Below, in pieces: positions 1-10,661 of a stretch of DNA of 64,000 bases. The position numbers and the translations under genes are program-made. Location: NCBI GenBank assembly GCA_032622095.1, contig CP136062.1, forward strand, positions 133,317,282 to 133,381,281, read 5' to 3'. Numbering within the stretch: position 1 is the stretch's first letter; each line of letters begins with the position of its first letter. The notes under the pieces are model-generated. The model did no database searches and was not told the DNA's origin. It saw nothing but the letters and a program-made list of their open reading frames with translations. The stretch comes from Siphonodentalium dalli. Lineage: Eukaryota; Mollusca; Scaphopoda; Gadilida; Siphonodentaliidae.

Positions 1-119
1 TGGTTGTGGGTGTCTCGTTCGCCTCACTTCTCAAAATAGAATCTTTGGGTCTAAAAATTGTTTGAGGGTAAAATTGTTCGAGGATAAAATTGGTTGTACT
101 AAAATATTCCAAATTATCA

Positions 120-290
120 AAAACCCAAAAAAAAAATTTCCAAACTTCCAAATTATCAAAACCCCAAAATTTCAAAACTTCAAATATTTCTAATCTTCCA
201 AAAATTTCAAATCTTCCAAAAATTTCAAATCTTCCAAAAATTTCAAAAATTTCAAATATTTCAAAAATTTCAAAACCCCCAAAATGTCGA
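120..290. repeat. A/T-rich short tandem repeat in the arm end (mirror at 8208-8378)
   Basis: A degenerate array of short units of the type caaatcttccaaaaattt. The reverse complement is present at 8208-8378 as part of the palindrome. The open frames across it and across the following 500 bases are low-complexity or unrecognised and are not called as genes. Confidence 0.6.
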
Positions 291-1036
291 ATGTTTATTA
301 AAATTATTTGCGTGTAATATCTTTCGTTATTTTTTTTTGTTCAAATATTTTTCATGAAATTATTAATCGATGTTTAGAAATAGCTTTATTGGACATTGTG
401 ACCATCGGTATGAATGCATACATTCCAGTGTTTTATCGGACGCAGTTCATATAATTGTCATACCTGAAAATAGACACCATTACTTTTACATAAATAATAA
501 AGAGCGTTTATTCTTTACACTCTCTCTATCCCAGATGAAGTTATTGAGTATATGACAGGTGTGTATTATCGTGAATTATTGGAAGTATTGAGATGTACTA
601 TGTTGAATCACTAACGGTCGAAAATGGTAATGTGAAATTACAACCCTCCAGAATGAATTGTCATATTCGATGGAACATATTATGTACACGTAATCACACA
701 CGCGACATTGGTGGTAACAATGTGTCTTTCACACCTTTGCTTTACCAAATGAATTCTATTATTTCCCCGGTCACAGTTATATGCCATTCAGAAAACATAT
801 CGATTTAATGTCTGAACAAACGGGTTAGTATCAATTAAGGTTGATAAACTGTGTCATTCACACGATAATTAGTTATCCAAAACATGCATACATATTACGT
901 CAGGTCGTGAGACACTCAATTATAGAAATTGCTTCGGTGTCATTGTTATAACAACATTACGTAATAACCACTTATCATTCCATTCACACTTACGCTCATT
1001 TTGTATACCAAAAATTTCAATATAATGAAGATGACG

Positions 1037-1069
1037 AAAAGTTACCTATAATTCTGCTGTGGTTAAGCC

Positions 1070-1108
<39 letters not shown>

Positions 1109-1250
1109 GTCACCAAGCGACATAACATCCTGCTTTGATGATCCAATGGCCAATGTCCATGAAGATTTTATTTCCGATGCAAGTCATATTTCCGACTAAC
1201 TCCTGAAAAGTTACCTATAATTCTGCTGTGGTTAAGCAGTCCATTATTTA
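1037..1250. repeat. Displaced fragment of the ATPase gene 5' region bounded by foldback-element ends (left arm)
   Basis: The segment begins and ends with the subterminal sequence of the central foldback element (gttacctataattctgctg and neighbours). Between the two copies lies a CAG run followed by about 75 bases matching the ATPase gene just after its poly-Q tract (compare 4770-4840). It is a partial duplicate, not a gene. The reverse copy is at 7245-7460. Confidence 0.75.
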
Positions 1251-1423
1251 GGGCATACCTGTATGTAGGCCTACCAGTGGATGAATAGTCTGCCGGAGAA
1301 GTACTGTGTAGACAGGTCTTGTCGGTAAGAGTGTCAGACGAGAAGTGAAGGCTCGGCTATTAAAACATAGTAATGCGATAGCGAACATCAAACGAGTCTG
1401 CGCACGCATATCTGTCAAAGGAT

Positions 1424-1555
1424 ACAATGGCAGTCATTGGTCAATTTATCCCCGGTGTCAGCTCAGTACAATGGCAGTCATTGGTCAATTTATCCCCGGT
1501 GTCAGCTCAGTACAATAGCAGTCATTGGTCAATTTATCCCCGGTGTCAGCTCAGT
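1424..1555. repeat. Three tandem 44-bp repeats (mirror at 6937-7068)
   Basis: Three direct copies start at 1424, 1468 and 1512, each containing gtcattggtcaatttatccc. Only one or two bases differ between copies. The same three copies are present in reverse orientation at 6937-7068, so the triplication predates formation of the palindrome or has been homogenised between arms. Confidence 0.9.
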
Positions 1556-1593
1556 ACACAATCGGCACGAAGCCGGAGGTCATAATTACTCTT

Positions 1594-2100
1594 ACGAATG
1601 AAGAGCGTTGAACATATACGAAATTATTACACGAATGAACTGAAATTTATATTTCACATCTTACCAACAACAGATACAGACATAGTCATAGTGTTATACT
1701 ATCTTACATGTACCCATGCTATGACATCATTCGAAGGGGCAATACACTCAAGGAGTTAAAGTGACACGAAACAAGGGACGTGATGTAATATTGGTGTATG
1801 AATCTTAAAGGAACACAAGACACTCTAAAGGGACACTCATTATGAAGGAATGTTAACAATACAAGCGCACGAATGAAGAGCGTTGAACATATACGAAATT
1901 ACTACACGAATGAACTGAAATTTATATTTCACATCTTACCAACAACAGATACAGACATAGTCATAGTGTTATATTATCTTACATGTACCCAAGCTATGAC
2001 ATACTTAAAGGGGGATAATGCACACACGGTGTGTGGAATGTTAAAGTGACACGAGGTAAGGGACGTTATGTAATATTGGTGTGTGAATATTAAAGGAGCA
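1594..2100. repeat. Two tandem units of about 275 bp downstream of the left-arm gene (mirror about 6395-6900)
   Basis: The sequence starting acgaatgaagagcgttgaac at 1594 recurs at 1869, and the units share the stretch from there through the acatgtaccca motif and the gacgtnatgtaatattgg motif. The mirrored pair lies 3' of the intact gene in the right arm. No coding potential was seen. Confidence 0.75.
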
Positions 2101-2181
2101 TTCTCGCTATACAAACCCCCCTCCCCACTTATAGATATATAACGAAGACGAGAATAACATGTTGATGAAGTTTATTGAAAT

Positions 2182-3720
2182 TTAATCATTGTCTGAATCT
2201 TCGACCGTTAGATTTACTTCTAAGAGTTTCTTGAATTTTCTCATCGCTTCATCTGCAGCCCATTCATTATTATATCCGCGTTTGGTCAGTTTGACCATTT
2301 TCTTCATGATCGTGTTATGTATGGGTGATGTTTTCAATCGATACTGGTATTCTATTAATCGTCTATAACTTTTGAGAAACAGAACAAACTCTGTGTCGAT
2401 GGTATCCTCTTTTCCCGACATGCTCTCATCTCCCGAAATGCTCTCTTCTTCTTTCACATCATTGGTGACGCGTTTCATCATACTTTTGAATGTGTCCATC
2501 TCGTTGACACATCGCGCAGCTTTCTTAAGACCGAATACCGTTCTACTACCGACGACATTACCATCTTTTGAATCTGATAGCGTTCCCCGTTCATCTTCAT
2601 CTGTATCTTCTCCGAAGAGAGTTGTTTTTGTCTCGGACATAGCTCCGTGTTCATCCGGGTCCTCAGTTAATTTTCGTTTTAACTTATTTTCTTGACACCA
2701 GTTTTTTACGTGTCTCTGAACATCATAATGATCTGCGAACAAAAGCCCGCATTCATTACAAGGGTACGACATGTCTTCTCGAATGTTTTGACGGTTCTTC
2801 TTATTAATTTCATCGAGCTCACCAGGTGGCCGTATGTCGTTAGTATAGTCATTATGTTGACCCTGGGCACAATATAATTATATGTTATGCCCTTCTGTTG
2901 ACCAGGGAGTTCTCTGTCATCGTATTTCATCGCATTCTGTTGACCCTGGGTCTCAGTGTCTTTTGTATGTTTTTTCATCCCATTATGTTCATCTGGGTGT
3001 TCTCTGTCTTTTTGGAGATTATATTTCATGCCATTCCATTCACCCCTATGTTGGTTCGTGTCCTCTTTTAGTACATTCTGTCGCAGACGTAATGTGTCCG
3101 GTGTTGCGGCTTTTAAATCCACCAGTAGGTAACCGTACGGTTCACTCGTCGCTTCCGAAAACTCTCGAACCATACGCTGAGGACATTCAGGATACATCTG
3201 TCTTGATAATGTTGAAATTAATCCCTTGTCGATTGGGTTATTGAACAATACCAAATATTGACAATTTCGTCGTTGCGTTGGATCTTTGTTGTAGTAGAAA
3301 TTCTGGTTCAAACTTATCAAAGATAAGTTCAAATGGTGACTTCCTTCGGAATGCAAATCATTAACTCTCTGGTCTTTTGATGAAGTTTGCATCAAGTCAT
3401 CGAGTATAACTAGATTTTTATACCGGGGGTTGATAAGCGAATCCAAGTTTGCTGGTATTCCTCGTATAAAGTTGACCTGAGGGGTGACGGTATACTTTAA
3501 TTCGTCATATAGGGGCTGCCAATATTTATAAAACCATATTATTCTGTCAGGTGCGGGTGATATTTTTGAGGCAGACTTTTGTAGTAAGGTTTTCACGAAG
3601 TATGTCTTACCACAAGATGTCGGTCCACTTACACATGCCGTGAATGGATGCTTGAAAATAAAATCTTCATGGACATTGGCCATTGGATCATCAAAGCAGG
3701 ATGTTATGTCGCTTGGTGGC

Positions 3721-3789
<69 letters not shown>

Positions 3790-3801
3790 GGCTGATGATA
3801 C

Positions 3802-3832
<31 letters not shown>

Positions 3833-3920
3833 CTGAAGGCGTGTGTTTAACTTTGATATGACGCTTCAAACTATCTTGCCAAGCATAGACACTTAAGCAC
3901 TCTTCACATTGATACTTCAT
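2182..3920 (-). pseudogene. Left-arm copy of the zinc-finger/poly-Q/packaging-ATPase gene, frameshifted
   Basis: This is the inverted twin of the gene at 4580-6310. Reading starts at 3920 with the same N-terminal C2H2 finger, two glutamine runs slightly longer than in the right arm, and the P-loop ATPase core. At 2861-2870 the left copy is one base shorter than the matching right-arm bases (5621-5631). Translation leaves frame there and the 404-residue product ends at 2706. The second zinc finger and the acidic C-terminal region remain open in another frame (2182-2772). A Ser replaces Arg just before the P-loop. The ATPase core itself is undamaged, so a truncated ATPase product is conceivable. 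It could also be a sequencing error in a long-read assembly; reads across 2861-2870 would settle that. Confidence 0.85.
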
Positions 3921-4085
3921 TTAACTAGTTCAGGCTGTCGTTCACAACGTCTCTTAGTGTTGTTTGTACTGGATACAAATTTATCACATTAGCTACAATA
4001 CAACCTACCTATCCAAATGTCAATGCAATTATGAGTGATTTCAATATGAACACTGGTGACTGACATGATGACTGACATGATGATA

Positions 4086-4402
4086 CAGTTATGCACTAAA
4101 TAATGGACTGCTTAACCACAGCAGAATTATAGGTAACTTTTCAGGAGTTAGTCGGAAATATGGCTTGTTGCCATTCATCGGAAAGCTCTCGCCGCCGGCG
4201 GATGTTGTTGGCGGCGGCATTGCGGTATTTTACTGCGGCGGCGGCGCCGCCGCCGCCGCCGCCGGCGCCGCCGCCGCCAACAACATCCGCCTGCGGCGAG
4301 AGCTTTCCGATGAATGGCAACAAGCCATATTTCCGACTAACTCCTGAAAAGTTACCTATAATTCTGCTGTGGTTAAGCAGTCCATTATTTAGTGCATAAC
4401 TG
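4086..4402. mobile_element. Tc1/mariner-like foldback MITE at the palindrome centre
   Basis: Inverted termini cagttatgcactaaataatg and its complement lie at 4086 and 4402, each bordered by TA (4084-4085 and 4403-4404). The arms fold back through the subterminal motif cttaaccacagcagaattat to a GC-rich centre of CGG/GCC triplets. Ends of the CAGTNATG type with TA borders fit the Tc1/mariner group. Because the surrounding arms are themselves inverted copies, the TA borders are not independent proof of insertion. Related termini occur at 36.1-36.6 kb. Confidence 0.7.
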
Positions 4403-4421
4403 TATCATCATGTCAGTCACC

Positions 4422-4445
4422 AGGTTACACATATCTATATAATAG
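4422..4445 (+). promoter_or_regulatory. Right-arm-only 24-bp segment with a TATA-like box
   Basis: The segment contains ctatataatag and lies about 135 bases upstream of the ATG of the intact ATPase gene. The left arm lacks it precisely: the flanking gtcacc and agtgttcat are directly joined there. A promoter role is inferred from sequence and position only. Confidence 0.35.
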
Positions 4446-4579
4446 AGTGTTCATATTGAAATCACTCATAATTGCATTGACATTTGGATAGGTAGGTTGT
4501 ATTGTAGCTAATGTGATAAATTTGTATCCAGTACAAACAACACTAAGAGACGTTGTGAACGACAGCCTGAACTAGTTAA

Positions 4580-4707
4580 ATGAAGTATCAATGTGAAGAG
4601 TGCTTAAGTGTCTATGCTTGGCAAGATAGTTTGAAGCGTCATATCAAAGTTAAACACACGCCTTCAGAACAACAACAACAACAACAACAACAACAGTATC
4701 ATCAGCC

Positions 4708-4770
<63 letters not shown>

Positions 4771-6310
4771 GCCACCAAGCGACATAACATCCTGCTTTGA
4801 TGATCCAATGGCCAATGTCCATGAAGATTTTATTTTCAAGCATCCATTCACGGCATGTGTAAGAGGACCGACATCTTGTGGTAAGACATACTTCGTGAAA
4901 ACCTTACTACAAAAGTCTGCCTCAAAAATATCACCCGCACCTGACAGAATAATATGGTTTTATAAATATTGGCAGCCCCTATATGACGAATTAAAGTATA
5001 CCGTCACCCCTCAGGTCAACTTTATACGAGGAATACCAGCAAACTTGGATTCGCTTATCAACCCCCGGTATAAAAATCTAGTTATACTCGATGACTTGAT
5101 GCAAACTTCATCAAAAGACCAGAGAGTTAATGATTTGCATTCCGAAGGAAGTCACCATTTGAACTTATCTTTGATAAGTTTGAACCAGAATTTCTACTAC
5201 AACAAAGATCCAACGCAACGACGAAATTGTCAATATTTGGTATTGTTCAATAACCCAATCGACAAGGGATTAATTTCAACATTATCAAGACAGATGTATC
5301 CTGAATGTCCTCAGCGTATGGTTCGAGAGTTTTCGGAAGCGACGAGTGAACCGTACGGTTACCTACTGGTGGATTTAAAAGCCGCAACACCGGACACATT
5401 ACGTCTGCGACAGAATGTACTAAAAGAGGACACGAACCAACATAGGGGTGAATGGAATGGCATGAAATATAATCTCCAAAAAGACAGAGAACACCCAGAT
5501 GAACAGAATGGGATGAAAAAACATACAAAAGACACTGAGACCCAGGGTCAACAGAATGCGATGAAATACGATGACAGAGAACTCCCTGGTCAACAGAAGG
5601 GCATAACATATAATTACATTGTGCCCCAGTGTCAACATAATGACTATACTAACGACATACGGCCACCTGGTGAGCTCGATGAAATTAATAAGAAGAACCG
5701 TCAAAACATTCGAGAAGACATGTCGTACCCTTGTAATGAATGCGGGCTTTTGTTCGCAGATCATTATGATGTTCAGAGACACGTAAAAAACTGGTGTCAA
5801 GAAAATAAGTTAAAACGAAAATTAACTGAGGACCCGGATGAACACGGAGCTATGTCCGAGACAAAAACAACTCTCTTCGGAGAAGATACAGATGAAGATG
5901 AACGGGGAACGCTATCAGATTCAAAAGATGGTAATGTCGTCGGTAGTAGAACGGTATTCGGTCTTAAGAAAGCTGCGCGATGTGTCAACGAGATGGACAC
6001 ATTCAAAAGTATGATGAAACGCGTCACCAATGATGTGAAAGAAGAAGAGAGCATTTCGGGAGATGAGAGCATGTCGGGAAAAGAGGATACCATCGACACA
6101 GAGTTTGTTCTGTTTCTCAAAAGTTATAGACGATTAATAGAATACCAGTATCGATTGAAAACATCACCCATACATAACACGATCATGAAGAAAATGGTCA
6201 AACTGACCAAACGCGGATATAATAATGAATGGGCTGCAGATGAAGCGATGAGAAAATTCAAGAAACTCTTAGAAGTAAATCTAACGGTCGAAGATTCAGA
6301 CAATGATTAA
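4580..6310 (+). CDS. C2H2 zinc-finger/poly-Q protein fused to a Polinton-type packaging ATPase (576 aa)
   Basis: The protein starts with a C2H2 finger (C5, C8, H21, H26), followed by glutamine runs of about 9 and 21 residues (31-64). A P-loop ATPase follows: Walker A GPTSCGKT at 96-103, Walker B NLVILDDLM near 165-173, and a SLNQNFYY sensor-like segment near 200. These match the A32/FtsK-HerA-like DNA-packaging ATPases of Polintons, including the one at 25907-26538 here (shared QPLYD, VVLDDLMD-like and ATSE..GYL motifs). Residues about 290-355 hold four imperfect short repeats around an NGMKY-type core. A second finger (C385, C388, H401, C406) and an acidic Ser-rich linker lead to an unrecognised C-terminal domain. 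The family normally pumps DNA into capsids. With no capsid gene nearby, a DNA-binding or transposition role is only inference. The start is the first ATG directly before the finger. The gene is uninterrupted. Confidence 0.9.
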
Positions 6311-6315
6311 ATTTC

Positions 6316-6321
6316 AATAAA
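6316..6321 (+). promoter_or_regulatory. Polyadenylation signal AATAAA
   Basis: AATAAA begins six bases after the stop codon of the ATPase gene, supporting that it is transcribed as a eukaryotic mRNA. The mirrored signal for the left copy is TTTATT at 2171-2176. Confidence 0.6.
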
Positions 6322-7244
6322 CTTCATCAACATGTTATTCTCGTCTTCGTTATATATCTATAAGTGGGGAGGGGGGTTTGTATAGCGAGAATGCTCCTTT
6401 AATATTCACACACCAATATTACATAACGTCCCTTACCTCGTGTCACTTTAACATTCCACACACCGTGTGTGCATTATCACCCTTTAAGTATGTCATAGCT
6501 TGGGTACATGTAAGATAATATAACACTATGACTATGTCTGTATCTGTTGTTGGTAAGATGTGAAATATAAATTTCAGTTCATTCGTGTAGTAATTTCGTA
6601 TATGTTCAACGCTCTTCATTCGTGCGCTTGTATTGTTAACATTCCTTCATAATGAGTGTCCCTTTAGAGTGTCTTGTGTTCCTTTAAGATTCATACACCA
6701 ATATTACATCACGTCCCTTGTTTCGTGTCACTTTAACTCCTTGAGTGCATTGCCCCTTCGAATGATGTCATAGCATGGGTACATGTAAGATAGTATAACA
6801 CTATGACTATGTCTGTATCTGTTGTTGGTAAGATGTGAAATATAAATTTCAGTTCATTCGTGTAATAATTTCGTATATGTTCAACGCTCTTCATTCGTAA
6901 GAGTAATTATGACCTCCGGCTTCGTGCCGATTGTGTACTGAGCTGACACCGGGGATAAATTGACCAATGACTGCTATTGTACTGAGCTGACACCGGGGAT
7001 AAATTGACCAATGACTGCCATTGTACTGAGCTGACACCGGGGATAAATTGACCAATGACTGCCATTGTATCCTTTGACAGATATGCGTGCGCAGACTCGT
7101 TTGATGTTCGCTATCGCATTACTATGTTTTAATAGCCGAGCCTTCACTTCTCGTCTGACTCTCTTACCGACAAGACCTGTCTACACAGTACTTCTCCGGC
7201 AGACTATTCATCCACTGGTAGGCCTACATACAGGTATGCCCTAA

Positions 7245-7460
7245 ATAATGGACTGCTTAACCACAGCAGAATTATAGGTAACTTTTCAGGAGTTAGTCGG
7301 AAATATGACTTGCATCGGAAATAAAATCTTCATGGATATTGGCCATTGGATCATCAAAGCAGGATGTTATGTCGCTTGGTGACTGTTGTTGTTGTTGTTG
7401 CTGTTGTTGTTGTTGTTGTTGTTGTTGTGGCTTAACCACAGCAGAATTATAGGTAACTTT
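7245..7460. repeat. Displaced fragment of the ATPase gene 5' region (right arm)
   Basis: Reverse-complement counterpart of 1037-1250: foldback-element end, about 75 bases of ATPase coding sequence, a CTG/TTG run, and a second foldback-element end (cttaaccacagcagaattat at both borders). One CTG interrupts the run, unlike the left arm. Confidence 0.75.
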
Positions 7461-8497
7461 TCGTCATCTTCATTATATTGAAATTTTTGGTATACAAAAT
7501 GAGCGTAAGTGTGAATGGAATGATAAGTGGTTATTACGTAATGTTGTTATAACAATGACACCGAAGCAATTTCTATAATTGAGTGTCTCACGACCTGACG
7601 TAATATGTATGCATGTTTTGGATAACTAATTATCGTGTGAATGACACAGTTTATCAACCTTAATTGATACTAACCCGTTTGTTCAGACATTAAATCGATA
7701 TGTTTTCTGAATGGCATATAACTGTGACCGGGGAAATAATAGAATTCATTTGGTAAAGCAAAGGTGTGAAAGACACATTGTTACCACCAATGTCGCGTGT
7801 GTGATTACGTGTACATAATATGTTCCATCGAATATGACAATTCATTCTGGAGGGTTGTAATTTCACATTACCATTTTCGACCGTTAGTGATTCAACATAG
7901 TACATCTCAATACTTCCAATAATTCACGATAATACACACCTGTCATATACTCAATAACTTCATCTGGGATAGAGAGAGTGTAAAGAATAAACGCTCTTTA
8001 TTATTTATGTAAAAGTAATGGTGTCTATTTTCAGGTATGACAATTATATGAACTGCGTCCGATAAAACACTGGAATGTATGCATTCATACCGATGGTCAC
8101 AATGTCCAATACAGCTATTTCTAAACATCGATTAATAATTTCATGAAAAATATTTGAACAAAAACAAATAACGAAAGATATTACACGCAAATAATTTTAA
8201 TAAACATTCGACATTTTGGGGGTTTTGAAATTTTTGAAATATTTGAAATTTTTGAAATTTTTGGAAGATTTGAAATTTTTGGAAGATTTGAAATTTTTGG
8301 AAGATTAGAAATATTTGAAGTTTTGAAATTTTGGGGTTTTGATAATTTGGAAGTTTGGAATTTTTTTTTTTGGGTTTTTGATAATTTGGAATATTTTAGT
8401 ACAACCAATTTTATCCTCGAACAATTTTACCCTCAAACAATTTTTAGACCCAAAGATTCTATTTTGAGAAGTGAGGCGAACGAGACACCCACAACCA

Positions 8498-9220
8498 ATT
8501 TTAGACCCAAAGATTCTATTTTTAGATGTGACGCTAAGGAGCCCCCTATTCTTCTTATCGGTGCTATCGGGGTCGATTCGGGACAATTCTGGACTCGCTC
8601 CCGACAGTTTTGAAATGTTCAAAACTATCGGGAACCAAGCCGAATCGCTCCCGATTTGTAAATCGTCGGGAGAAATTCGGGAGCAATTCGGCACCTATTC
8701 GGGAGTAGTCGGCAGTATTCGGCAATATTCGGGTGGATATTCTGGAGTAGTCGGCAGTATTCGGTAGGTTATTCCCGAATTCGCCATGTATGGCTGCTTT
8801 TATACTGAGATCCGGTGTATCTGCAAATTCGGCATCGATTCGGGACGTTCGGCAGCAATTGAATACCAATTCGGTATCTATTCGGCATCAATTCGGTACC
8901 AGTTCGGCATTGATTCGGGGTATTCGGCAACAATTCGGTGTAAGTCGGTAGTTAATCTGGGCAATTTGGCAGCCACTCGCACGAAAGTTCGGGATAATTC
9001 TTGATCATTCGGGAAGATATTCGGAAGCATTCTGGAATACTCGGCAACGTTCGGGACGATTAAATTTTGTCATAATTCGGCATCAGTTCGGCGGCTTTTT
9101 GGAATAAAACTCGTCCAGAATTCTCTCGAATGCTGCCGATTTGGTCTGGTCCCGAATTTGTGCCGAATATACTAATTCGGGACAGAAAATCGGGAATAAC
9201 TCTAAAATCAAGTGGTAATT
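8498..9220. repeat. Degenerate short-period array of attcggca/attcggga motifs
   Basis: From 8498 to 8530 the sequence repeats the palindrome's end motif (ttttagacccaaagattct). It then passes into several dozen irregularly spaced copies of attcgg followed by ca, ga or gta, with occasional complements. Open frames here only translate the repeat. No gene was seen. Confidence 0.7.
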
Positions 9221-10215
9221 TTAACGGAATTTTGACTGAGTTCTGGGCCAGATAGTATTCCCGATAATGAAAAATAATAGATTTCTAAAATCTATATCTA
9301 ACAAATCTGAGCTTTGATGGGTGACTTCCTCGACTCGAATCAAATATTTTTGACCCCCGAAGCCATTGAAATAGTAATTGAGAGGAGTTTTATCGGGTTG
9401 AGTACCTTTAAGAATATGCTTCATAAATTTTCGATGAACTTTTCCCAAAATATCATTGTTACCGAAACCCCAAATCTCGCAACCATATAATAATATTGGC
9501 ATAACATGCAGGTCGAACAAATCAAGTTGGTTTTTGATCGAGAGACAGTGCTTTCGCGATTTTCCAATAACTGAGTACATTGCTTTGGTAGCTTTTTCTG
9601 CCAGGGCCTTTTTTGCCGTCGTGAATGATCCAGATTTGCAAAATATTATTCCAAGGTAATTAAATTTATTTACTGTTTCGATTCTTCTACCTTTGAACAG
9701 AAATTTTGTCTTTTTTGGGAGACTGGTCTTCGATAGGTTGACAATTTTTGTTTTCTCGATATTCACTGTTAATTTCCATTTATTGCAATATTTTTCAAAG
9801 AGATCCAATTGTTGTAAAACTTTTGGGGTTTCCGCCATGATTGTCGTATCATCGCGGCGTAAATAATCATGACTATTTTTACATAACAGTTGAGTCGATT
9901 CTCTATTTCTAGGTCTATTGTTTTTAAGCCCACTATGTCGTTATTGTTATCGAGTAAATATTATTGCAAATCGTTTAAATACAGTGTGAATAATAGGGGG
10001 ATATGTTGCTCCTTGCCTAACACCAGCATGACAGGGGACGTAAATGGATATGTGTCCCTCTGCTTGAACACAGGATTTTAAATGAGTATACATGTTGGCA
10101 ATAACCGTGAATATTTTCCCATTGATCCCATATTTCAAAATTTTCATCCAAAGTCCTTGCCTCCACACCATGTCGAATGCCTTTTGGAAGTCAATGAACG
10201 CGCATAATAAATGTT
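9221..10215 (-). pseudogene. Decayed LINE (non-LTR) reverse transcriptase, C-terminal part
   Basis: Read on the minus strand, 10213 to 9947 contains FIDFQKAFDMVW (RT domain 2 region) and GVRQGATYPP, the usual GVRQG box. Near 9850-9875 the catalytic YADD box is degraded to RRDD followed by TTIMAET. The frame from 9838 to 9221 (205 residues) covers the RT thumb and connection region, with FNYLGI and LLYGCEIWGF motifs typical of Jockey/RTE/CR1-like elements. Frames change between these pieces, the 5' part with the endonuclease is missing, and the active site is mutated, so the copy is dead. Clade assignment is not attempted. Confidence 0.85.
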
Positions 10216-10249
10216 GTCGATAGTCGAATAATTCGATGAAAATTAGTGT

Positions 10250-10661
10250 CTAGGGATACTTTCGTATGGGGAGTCTCATAAGCCTATTCGTTTGCCCGTG
10301 CGACGCGACCTTGACATTGAAATCGGGTCAATTCAAGGTAAAATCGCGAATTTTGATGGGATTTCGATGAAATTTGATACGTAGGGTTACTTTTGTCCAC
10401 TGAGTTTTTTGGACGGGTCGAGTCGTGACCCCGACCTGACCCTGACCTTCAAAATGATCAATTCGAGGTCAAATCGGGTAAAACCGGATGGATTTCGACG
10501 GGTACTTTTGTCGGGTAGTTTTGTAAGGGCAGTGTTTTGGACGGGTCAAATCGTGACCCCACCTGACCTTGACCTTCAAAATGGACAATTCAAGGTCAAT
10601 CGCGCAATTCGCCGAAAAGCAGAGGGGAAACAGCCCGGACGAAGTCGGGTCCACCTGCTAG
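10250..10661 (+). mobile_element. Helitron-like non-autonomous copy, 3' part, with internal repeat units
   Basis: The segment has about three copies of a unit of roughly 120 bases (gaccttgaccttcaaaatg, gacgggtcaaatcgtgaccc). It ends with a short GC hairpin (cccggacgaagtcggg), a spacer and CTAG at 10658-10661, followed by T. A 3' hairpin followed by CTRR and T is the Helitron terminal signature. The 5' end is not identifiable. Family assignment is inference. Confidence 0.5.

Larger units (their letters stand above)
1..8497. mobile_element. Giant palindrome (foldback element) with a zinc-finger/packaging-ATPase gene in each arm
   Basis: Base n of the first half pairs with base 8498-n of the second half at both the outer edge (1 with 8497) and well inside (361 with 8137), so the two arms of about 4.2 kb are inverted copies centred near 4,249. 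The pairing still holds at base 1, so the left end is not in the window. The arms differ by scattered substitutions, a one-base indel inside the gene, different CAG-run lengths, a 24-bp segment present only on the right (4422-4445) and a short duplication near 4060. These differences argue against a simple fold-back assembly artefact. Each arm holds the same gene, the same three-copy 44-bp repeat, the same longer tandem repeat and the same displaced gene fragment. No transposase is visible, so mobility is inferred from structure. No matching target-site duplication can be tested. Confidence 0.9.

Noticed and set aside
370-808. Short frames (61 and 71 residues) kept in both arms
   Set aside because: They are kept because the arms are copies; no family resemblance, and one has a Phe/Cys change between arms. 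Not enough to call genes.
3648-3836. Poly-Leu frame opposite the CAG run
   Set aside because: Pure antisense translation of the glutamine repeat of the ATPase gene.
4141-4399. Ala/Gly/Pro-rich frames on both strands at the palindrome centre
   Set aside because: They translate the CGG/GCC triplets of the hairpin MITE and have no independent support.
1-8497. Palindrome as a pure sequencing fold-back artefact
   Set aside because: Arm-specific indels and substitutions, including a 24-bp segment, are hard to explain that way; raw reads would be decisive.
9456-9659. Plus-strand frame inside the LINE fragment
   Set aside because: Shadow of the minus-strand reverse transcriptase.
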